Notes under the pieces: model-generated
Database searches by the model: none
What the model was told of the DNA's origin: nothing
What the model saw: only the letters and a program-made list of their open reading frames with translations
Assembly (NCBI GenBank): GCA_026193295.1
Contig: JAPHSB010000178.1
Location: 1 to 6,535, forward strand
DNA from: Lysobacterales bacterium
GTDB taxonomy: Bacteria > Pseudomonadota > Gammaproteobacteria > Xanthomonadales > SZUA-36
DNA: 6,535 nt
Direction: 5' to 3'
Shown here: positions 1-5,011 of the stretch, in pieces
How positions within the stretch are numbered: position 1 is the stretch's first letter
How the letters are laid out: the number at the start of each line of letters is the position of its first letter
Program-made: the position numbers and the translations under genes

Positions 1-2
1 CG

Positions 3-836
3 CTACCTGGGGGGCAGTGAGCGCAGGTAGGCGACGATGGCGTCGAGATCCCCGTCCGTCAAATGGGCGTAGTAACTGAAGCCCATCGGCGGCCGCAGCC
101 TGGATCCGTCGGCCCGCATGCCGGTCGTGATGATCTGCTTGATCTCGGCGTCGCTTTTGCCACTCAAACCGGTCGGAGTGAGGTTTGTCGCGGCCGACAC
201 GCCCCAGGGTCCGTGAAACAACATGCCGCCGGCGCCAAGCGCGTTCTCCAGATCCGGAAAGCCGTGGGCGTCCGGCGTCGAATGGCACTCGATGCAATGT
301 CCGAGGGGGCCCGCCAGGTAAGCGCCATAGGCCACCTCGTCGGTGCGGTCTGGCTCCGGCACTTGGTCGACAGGCGGTCCCCAGGATTCGGGTAGCGGAA
401 AGTCGTAGCTGGACGGCTCGGGCTGGTTATTGACAGGCTTGACCATGCGCAGATAAGCGACGATTGCCGCGACGTCCCGATCGGAAATCTGGCGATACAT
501 CCCGAAAGGCATCGGCGGGCCCAGCACCCGACCGTCGGGCCGGACGCCTTCCCTTATGGCCGTGATGATCTGGGCGTCGGTCCATGCGCCGATCCCGGTT
601 TCCATGTCGGGTGTGATGTTGCGAGGTATCGCCACCATCCCCGGTTCCTCGATCGGATTGCCCCCGGCGAGGTGACGGCTCTCGTCAGGCCCCCCCGGCC
701 CCTGCGGCGTATGGCAATTTCCACACGCTCCGATCACTTCAACGATGTAGCGCCCCCGCTCCACCATCGTCTCGGCGGCTACCGTCTGGGTCCAGCAACA
801 CACGACCGACAGGCCGATCAAAAGCACAATTTTCAT
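3..836 (-). CDS. Periplasmic diheme c-type cytochrome
   Basis: A 277-residue exported electron carrier. Residues 1-21 form a Sec signal peptide (basic Lys2, hydrophobic core, likely cleavage after Ala21 in TVAA/E). Two heme-attachment CXXCH motifs are visible: C38-C41-H42 and C181-C184-H185. Each is followed by a PPM motif (Met109 and Met251) that is the probable sixth heme ligand, so both hemes would be His/Met. The two halves look like an internal duplication: each has an N-[IL]-T-P segment, an acidic helix leading to I-[RT]-x-G-[VM]-R-[PA]-D-G, the PPM, and then D-AIVAYLR. The ATG at 836 is backed by GGAGAG five bases upstream. It lies 33 bases after pqiC in the same direction, so co-transcription is likely. 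This class commonly passes electrons from periplasmic dehydrogenases to terminal oxidases, but no dehydrogenase is visible here, so the donor is unknown. Family call is firm; partner and physiological role are not. Confidence 0.9.
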   Translation of the reverse strand: MKIVLLIGLSVVCCWTQTVAAETMVERGRYIVEVIGACGNCHTPQGPGGPDESRHLAGGNPIEEPGMVAIPRNITPDMETGIGAWTDAQIITAIREGVRPDGRVLGPPMPFGMYRQISDRDVAAIVAYLRMVKPVNNQPEPSSYDFPLPESWGPPVDQVPEPDRTDEVAYGAYLAGPLGHCIECHSTPDAHGFPDLENALGAGGMLFHGPWGVSAATNLTPTGLSGKSDAEIKQIITTGMRADGSRLRPPMGFSYYAHLTDGDLDAIVAYLRSLPPR

Positions 837-869
837 CTCGACTCTCCAGTTTGTTGACGGTCAATACTG

Positions 870-1469
870 TCAGCGCTCCTGCTCCAGCTTGTCCACCGAG
901 GCGAGGATCGCTCCGGCAATCTGCCCGATGAGCCCGCTCATTTGCTCCACGGCATACGCATAGCCGTCCTGCTCCAGATCACGTTGGAAATTGAAATCGA
1001 CAACGATGGGCGCGGCCGCGTCTTGGGCCGAGATCAACTGGTAGCGGCCGGCGCTTACTACTTCACCCCGATCGGTAGATTGCAGGCTGTCAATGCGCAG
1101 CCGCAGCCGGTAGTCCGTCTGACCTACCGAGTCCAGGGATTTCAGGTAATAGGAATAGTCATCCGACTGCCGCTGCAGTTCCCGGACCAGGGCCTTTGGC
1201 AGCGCGAGCTCCAGGCTCTCGGCCCACAAATGGTTCCTGGAAATCAGTAACTGGTTCTCCCCGGTCTGGATGATCATGCCGGTTTGCCGCAGATAGGCGG
1301 CCAGTTCGACACTATCGATCACCAGGGCAGGCTTGTTCGATCGTTCGACGATGCTGTCCGAAGCCGCAACCGGCGGAGCCAACACATAGTATTCGATGGG
1401 TGCTGGCCCCGCTGCGCAACCGGCAAGGCCAATAACAAATAGCAAAATAGCGGACAGCTGCGGCTTCAT
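870..1469 (-). CDS. pqiC: PqiC-like outer-membrane lipoprotein (ABC-type transport auxiliary family)
   Basis: A 199-residue lipoprotein and the outer-membrane end of the Pqi lipid-transport system. The N-terminus is a lipoprotein signal with lipobox L15-A-G-C18. Residue +2 after the cysteine is Ala, not Asp, which predicts outer-membrane sorting by Lol. The mature protein opens with the YYVL motif (residues 27-30) and has N-H-L-W-A-E-S-L at about 79-86, matching the NLWA-x-PL region of E. coli PqiC, and a Q-D-G-Y segment near 167-170. E. coli PqiC is about 187 residues, so the length fits. The ATG overlaps the pqiB stop as ATGA (1466-1469) and has a strong GGAGGA Shine-Dalgarno at 1477-1482, seven bases away. 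This indicates translational coupling to pqiB. Identification rests on motif layout plus its position directly after pqiB. Confidence 0.9.
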   Translation of the reverse strand: MKPQLSAILLFVIGLAGCAAGPAPIEYYVLAPPVAASDSIVERSNKPALVIDSVELAAYLRQTGMIIQTGENQLLISRNHLWAESLELALPKALVRELQRQSDDYSYYLKSLDSVGQTDYRLRLRIDSLQSTDRGEVVSAGRYQLISAQDAAAPIVVDFNFQRDLEQDGYAYAVEQMSGLIGQIAGAILASVDKLEQER

Positions 1470-3118
1470 GGCTCTTTCCTCCGGGGCTCGATCTCTGCGG
1501 GCTGGCTGGTGGGGAAAATCAAACCATTGGGTTGGTTTTTCAGTTCGGAGACCAGGGGTTTGAGTTCTTCAAGCAGGGCCGAGGTAGACTGCAGCAGGCG
1601 CAGCAAATCGCGATTAGCCTGGGAGTCCGCGGCGAATGACTCGGCCAGTTCCTGTAGCGCGGAGAGCGTGCCCGAGAGCTGCTCGATCAGCACCGCGTTG
1701 CGGTCATCCCCCACCAACTCGTCGGCACTCCTGGCCGCCGACTGGATACTGACCATCGTGGCGGCCCCCTCATCCAGCAGGACTTCCAGCTTGGCCAGCA
1801 CCTGTTCAATCGGCAGGCCGTTGATCCTGTCAATAAAATCGTCGATGCTGTCGGTGTACTTGGCCAGCATATCGAGCCCGGTCGGTATCACCATCAGGTC
1901 TTTGAAGTACGTCACTTCGGCATGCTGGGGGTTGTCATCGTATTGCAGGTCAATCATGCGGGAACCCAGCAGAAAGTTCTGCGATTTGATGGTCGCGACC
2001 AGGCCCTGCTCAATCCAGTTATTGATGTCGGCACTGGCCCGTTTCAGGCTCTCCTCAGAATCGGGCAATCCCAGGCGGCCGGGGTTAATTTCGATCAGGA
2101 TCGGGATGCTCATGGATTTATCGAGGAGGTTGCGGCCCTCCGGGATGTAATCGGTGCGGAGCACCTTGCCGACCTGCATGCCGCGGTGCTTAACCGGTGC
2201 GCCGACATTGAGGCCACCGACATTGCCCTGCACCATCACCCAGTACTGAATGGAATACAGATACTGTTTTTCAAAGATCGCCGAATGGTTGGGGTAAACG
2301 TAGAACAGGGAGTCTTCCGCGACCGGTTCGCTGTTGAACTGCCCCTCGGGCACGGTAAAAGAAATCCCGCCGAGCAGCAGGCTGTCAATCGGGCCCATGT
2401 CGAGTTCAAATCCTTCACTGGTTAAGCCGGCACGAATTCCACTGGCTTTCCAGAAGCGTGCTTCACTGCTGATCAGTTGATGATAGGGAGCATCGATAAA
2501 GACCTTGTAATAGATCTTGCGCTCGGCGAAATTGAACTCGACTTCCTCGACTTTGCCAACCTGAATGCCCTGGTAATGAATCAAGTCACCCTTTGAGAAA
2601 TAGAAATCGCCATGTGTGACGAGCTTCAGGCGCAGGCCGGGGGCATTGACGGGTGTCAATGGCGGGCTGTCCAGGCCCCGGAAATCACTGGTCACCTGGC
2701 CCGCATCACCGGGTGCAAAGCGGATGTATTGTCCGGTGAGAATCGTACCCAGACCGGTGACGCCCGATAAACTGACGTTGGGCTGCACTACCCAGAACAA
2801 TGAGCCCTCCCTCAGCAGATTCTTGAACTCGATATTGATGCGCGCCGTGACAATCACACCGTCGAGGTCCCTGTTGAGGGTGATCTTCTCAACCTGTCCG
2901 ACTTCCACATCCAGCGTCTTAATCTTGGTAATGCCTTCTTCCAGGCCCTCCGCGGAAGCGAACTCAATGGTGATCAGCGGCCCCCGCTGCGACCAATCGT
3001 CGTAGACCATCCAGGCCCCCACCAGTAGCGTGATGATGGGAATCAACCACAAGGCAGAAATTTTTCGCATGGGCTCAACGTTAGCCACAGGCGGATCAGT
3101 GTTGTTGGTGGTGCTCAT
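1466..3118 (-). CDS. pqiB: PqiB-like MCE-domain intermembrane lipid transport protein
   Basis: A 550-residue protein (E. coli PqiB is 546). A short cytoplasmic N-terminus leads to one transmembrane helix (about residues 20-40, K-I-S-A-L-W-L-I-P onward). Three MCE domains follow at about 46-136, 162-254 and 288-393, each with the expected pattern of beta strands and a V-G-x-V turn (VGQVEKI, VGKVEEV, VGKVLRT). A long helical C-terminus (about 420-528) ends in P-N-G-L-I-F. In E. coli the MCE domains stack as hexameric rings and the helices form a needle, making a hydrophobic conduit across the periplasm; the same architecture is inferred here. The frame stays open to 3187, but the residues before 3118 are shadow sequence of the upstream gene. 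The ATG at 3118 gives the same distance to the membrane helix as in E. coli PqiB and has GGGA five bases upstream. It overlaps the upstream pqiA half-gene by 23 bases. Confidence 0.95.
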   Translation of the reverse strand: MSTTNNTDPPVANVEPMRKISALWLIPIITLLVGAWMVYDDWSQRGPLITIEFASAEGLEEGITKIKTLDVEVGQVEKITLNRDLDGVIVTARINIEFKNLLREGSLFWVVQPNVSLSGVTGLGTILTGQYIRFAPGDAGQVTSDFRGLDSPPLTPVNAPGLRLKLVTHGDFYFSKGDLIHYQGIQVGKVEEVEFNFAERKIYYKVFIDAPYHQLISSEARFWKASGIRAGLTSEGFELDMGPIDSLLLGGISFTVPEGQFNSEPVAEDSLFYVYPNHSAIFEKQYLYSIQYWVMVQGNVGGLNVGAPVKHRGMQVGKVLRTDYIPEGRNLLDKSMSIPILIEINPGRLGLPDSEESLKRASADINNWIEQGLVATIKSQNFLLGSRMIDLQYDDNPQHAEVTYFKDLMVIPTGLDMLAKYTDSIDDFIDRINGLPIEQVLAKLEVLLDEGAATMVSIQSAARSADELVGDDRNAVLIEQLSGTLSALQELAESFAADSQANRDLLRLLQSTSALLEELKPLVSELKNQPNGLIFPTSQPAEIEPRRKEP

Positions 3119-3719
3119 AATCATCCCAGAATAGTTTCGGGTCCAGGCTGTTGGCCGCCAGCATGCTGAAAACCACCATGCCTGCAAACGCCAGCGCCGC
3201 CGGACCGGGGTGAACCGACATCAGGTTGCCAAGTTGAATCAGGCTTGCCAGGAAAGCGACCACGAAGACGTCAACCATGGACCAGCGCCCGACGAATTCC
3301 GTGAGGCGATAGACGGCGACCTTGGTGTGAGGCTTGTCAATATTAGTGAATTGACTGCCCAGGCACAGTGTTATGAGGGCGACGAACTTCGCCAGGGGCA
3401 CCAGCAGGCTGGCAATCAGGATAATCAGCGCAATCAGGTAATCGCCATGTCCCCACAGTGTAACGACACCACCGGCAATCGTATTGAGCGTTTCATCGCC
3501 CAATTCACTGGTGGTCATGATAGGCAACACGTTGGCCGGCACATAGAGAATCAGCGCAGTCGTAAGGAAGCTCCAGGCGCGCTGGAGACTGTAGCGCTTG
3601 CGGCCATGCAAAGCATGCCCGCAAAAGCTGCAGCGATCTTGGCCCGCGGCCTGCACGGTATCGCATTGATGACAGCTCACCAGGTTTTGCCCGTAGTAGG
3701 CGCTGGTACTAGGGGGCAT
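3096..3719 (-). CDS. pqiA: PqiA C-terminal half (second PqiA domain), separate reading frame
   Basis: A 207-residue inner-membrane protein matching the second half of E. coli PqiA. A zinc-ribbon-like C16-x2-C19...C30-x2-C33 is followed by about four transmembrane segments (about 48-67, 92-119, 148-167, 172-192). Family hallmarks are visible: L-Y-V-P-A-N-V-L-P-I-M (58-68), L-V-P-L-A-K (106-111) and E-F-V-G-R-W-S-M-V-D-V-F-V-V (141-154). The frame is open back to 3851, but upstream of 3719 it only shadows the preceding gene. The ATG at 3719 has AGGTG at 3727-3731, seven bases away. It overlaps the end of the N-terminal half-gene by 11 bases, which suggests coupled translation by reinitiation. 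Alternatively this is half of a full-length PqiA broken by one base, or joined by +1 frameshifting (see findings). The family is certain; the gene boundary is the uncertain part. Confidence 0.85.
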   Translation of the reverse strand: MPPSTSAYYGQNLVSCHQCDTVQAAGQDRCSFCGHALHGRKRYSLQRAWSFLTTALILYVPANVLPIMTTSELGDETLNTIAGGVVTLWGHGDYLIALIILIASLLVPLAKFVALITLCLGSQFTNIDKPHTKVAVYRLTEFVGRWSMVDVFVVAFLASLIQLGNLMSVHPGPAALAFAGMVVFSMLAANSLDPKLFWDDYEHHQQH

Positions 3720-4371
3720 CCAGGGACACCTGCTGATCTCTGACGATTCGCTTGATGGCCTGCGCCAGCTGGAATCGGTCCACATGGGCAAAAGCGGCAA
3801 TGAAAAACACATTGAACATGGCATAGGCCCAGAATGACAATCCGACCTCAACGTGGACCATGGACGATACCTTGACCATGCTGATCAGAATGCCCAGAAA
3901 GAATATTTCGGCCATGTTCCAAAACTGCAGGTATCCGATGATTCGCAAGAGGCGGATGGTCCTGGCACTCACCCGTTCGAGTTTTATCGAGACCGCAAGC
4001 CAACAGATGACGCTGACGAAAAAGGTCGGCAAGGCAATTATCACCACCAACACGAATACGGCCAGGGCCCGCTCATCCAGCTCGAACAGCACCTGTACCG
4101 TTTCCAATAAGGTAATGCCCCTGTCCTGGCCCTGCACAGAAATGTCAACATAGCTGAACAAGTTGCTGAATAACAGGCAAATTATCGCGGTGAAACCAAA
4201 AACCAGCATGCGGTCGAGCGCACTCTTGCGCGAACGTGTGAATACGACACCGCAGCGCGGGCAGGTTGCCTTGTGTCCGCTTGGCACATCTCCGACGAAA
4301 GTGAGCAGATCACATTCGTGGCAGATGAGGTATCCATATGAATAGTCTTCACTCGTTCCGGGGAAAGCCAA
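3709..4371 (-). CDS. pqiA: PqiA N-terminal half (first PqiA domain), TTG start
   Basis: A 220-residue inner-membrane protein matching the first half of E. coli PqiA. It has a zinc-ribbon-like C17-x2-C20...C37-x2-C40-G and then about four hydrophobic segments (54-75, 101-129, 148-169, 176-196). The family motifs L-L-F-S-N-L-F (66-72), I-T-L-L-E (86-90), W-N-M-A-E-I-F (151-157) and H-V-D-R-F (196-200) correspond to the SNLFPF, ITLLE, WGMAEIF and CVDRRW blocks of PqiA. The frame extends upstream to another TTG at 4416, but that codon lies inside the predicted -10 element. The TTG at 4371 has AGGAGGT seven bases upstream, so I choose it. This gives a 14-16 residue lead to the first zinc cysteine, as in E. 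coli. It is the first gene of the minus-strand operon, divergent from yajD. It ends at a TAG inside the start region of the next half-gene. Confidence 0.88.
   Translation of the reverse strand: MAFPGTSEDYSYGYLICHECDLLTFVGDVPSGHKATCPRCGVVFTRSRKSALDRMLVFGFTAIICLLFSNLFSYVDISVQGQDRGITLLETVQVLFELDERALAVFVLVVIIALPTFFVSVICWLAVSIKLERVSARTIRLLRIIGYLQFWNMAEIFFLGILISMVKVSSMVHVEVGLSFWAYAMFNVFFIAAFAHVDRFQLAQAIKRIVRDQQVSLDAP
3727..3731 (-). promoter_or_regulatory. Internal Shine-Dalgarno for the second pqiA half-gene
   Basis: The minus strand reads AGGTG seven bases before the ATG at 3719, inside the last codons (Q-Q-V) of the first pqiA half-gene. It supports the second half being translated from its own start, coupled to termination of the first half ten bases beyond the start. 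The match is moderate and could be incidental coding sequence. Confidence 0.55.
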
Positions 4372-4378
4372 GTTCCTG

Positions 4379-4385
4379 ACCTCCT
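4379..4385 (-). promoter_or_regulatory. Shine-Dalgarno that sets the TTG start of the first pqiA gene
   Basis: The minus strand reads AGGAGGT, followed by the seven bases CAGGAAC and then TTG at 4371-4369. This is a near-perfect anti-16S match at ideal spacing, and no comparable element precedes the other in-frame TTG (4416) or GTG (4395). A strong ribosome site with a weak initiation codon would keep translation moderate. Confidence 0.8.
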
Positions 4386-4414
4386 GCCTCGTCACCCACT
4401 CGTGGCGGCTGATC

Positions 4415-4443
4415 AATATACGCTTTCGGACCTATTATGTCCT
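4415..4443 (-). promoter_or_regulatory. Predicted sigma-70-type promoter of the pqi operon
   Basis: On the minus strand, AGGACA (4443-4438, four of six -35 consensus bases) is separated by exactly 17 bases from TATATT (4420-4415, five of six -10 bases). Transcription would begin near 4408, leaving a leader of roughly 37 nt with the AGGAGGT ribosome site in front of TTG 4371. A second, overlapping possibility uses CATAAT (4439-4434) with TTGGCG (4461-4456) and a 16-base spacer. Both lie across the start codon of yajD, so the two divergent transcripts compete for the same DNA. I see no clear plus-strand promoter for yajD. Prediction from consensus matching only. Confidence 0.5.
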
Positions 4444-4871
4444 ACACTGAAGGTCCGCCAAAATTAGGCGTTGATAGGCTGGACAGGCACAGACCGGGGT
4501 ATGGATTGACAGACCATTCGCAAAAACTGGATCGGATCGTGGCGCAGGCTCACCGCGAGCGGGCGGCGAGGGAGGATTCCTACCGCGAAAGGGCCCTGCA
4601 GATGTACCCCTGGGTTTGCGGCCGTTGCACTCGCGAGTTCAATCGTGACAACCTGCGAGAATTGACGGTTCATCACCGTGATCACGACCACGACAACAAT
4701 CCGCCCGACGGCAGCAACTGGGAGTTGTTGTGCCTCTACTGCCACGACCGTGAGCACTCGCGCTACCTCGATGCAGATTACGCTGCGGGTGCCAACGAGG
4801 CTCGGCAGGGGAGCGTCGCCACGCACCATCCATTTGCGAACCTGGCTGAGATTCTCAAGGGCAGGAAATAG
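4437..4871 (+). CDS. yajD: YajD-family HNH nuclease-like protein
   Basis: A 144-residue soluble protein. From residue 49 it follows E. coli YajD (about 115 residues) closely: Y-R-E-R-A-L-Q-M-Y-P-W-V-C-G-R-C, then L-R-E-L-T-V-H-H-R-D-H-D-H, then D-G-S-N-W-E-L-L-C-L-Y-C-H-D-R-E-H-S. The zinc-binding cysteines are C61-x2-C64 and C99-x2-C102. The HNH-type residues are H79-H80, N94 and H103/H107. The C-terminus keeps the N/H-P-F-A-[ND]-L block seen in YajD. The fold suggests a metal-dependent nucleic-acid cleaver, but the function of YajD is not established to my knowledge. The N-terminus is about 30 residues longer than E. coli's, with a basic, probably helical stretch at 30-55. The ATG at 4437 has only a weak GGA six bases upstream, so a downstream start cannot be excluded. 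It is transcribed alone, divergent from pqi and convergent with katG. Confidence 0.9.
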   Translation: MSYTEGPPKLGVDRLDRHRPGYGLTDHSQKLDRIVAQAHRERAAREDSYRERALQMYPWVCGRCTREFNRDNLRELTVHHRDHDHDNNPPDGSNWELLCLYCHDREHSRYLDADYAAGANEARQGSVATHHPFANLAEILKGRK

Positions 4872-4911
4872 GGGTATGCACAGACCGGCAGGGAAGCATG
4901 CCCGTAATGCA

Positions 4912-4946
4912 GAACGGCGGCGTATCCAACGCCGCCGTTCCTTTTT
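4912..4946 (+). terminator. Strong intrinsic terminator after yajD
   Basis: A perfect 11-bp stem (GAACGGCGGCG at 4912-4922 with CGCCGCCGTTC at 4930-4940) and a 7-base TATCCAA loop are followed by CTTTTT. It begins 41 bases after the yajD stop, as expected for a Rho-independent terminator on the plus strand. Read from the minus strand, the same stem is preceded by an A-rich run but followed only by TGCATT, so it would end katG transcripts poorly at best. Confidence 0.88.
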
Positions 4947-5011
4947 CATGAGCTACGGGAGAAGTCCGTAACTCCGTCCGGGTCGTAACCCGACCCTTCG
5001 CCAAGCCAGGT

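Noticed and set aside
855..872. Hairpin over the pqiC stop codon, considered as a terminator or attenuator before the cytochrome gene
   Set aside because: On the transcribed (minus) strand the 7-bp stem has an A-C mismatch and is followed by AACAAACT, with no T-tract.
1509..2425. Two overlapping plus-strand open frames (213 and 167 codons) opposite pqiB
   Set aside because: Both are antisense to the MCE and helical regions of pqiB; the first is a Ser/Arg-rich low-information translation typical of a shadow frame.
3210..3743. Plus-strand open frame of 177 codons
   Set aside because: It lies entirely antisense to the well-supported pqiA half-genes, has no recognisable domain or membrane pattern, and its composition is that of a reverse-complement shadow.
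3720..3851. N-terminal 44 codons of the longest frame for the second pqiA half-gene
   Set aside because: This part reads a Ser/Pro/Trp-rich sequence unlike PqiA while the other frame encodes the conserved end of the first PqiA domain, so the start was moved to the ATG at 3719.
4464..4949. Minus-strand open frame of 161 codons opposite yajD, running through the terminator
   Set aside because: yajD on the plus strand is unmistakable from its conserved HNH core, and the antisense frame starts by translating the terminator stem.
4979..4996. Small GC-rich inverted repeat between the yajD terminator and the katG stop, considered as a katG terminator
   Set aside because: The stem is only 5-6 bp in two competing registers, and the minus strand continues GGACGGAG rather than a T-run.
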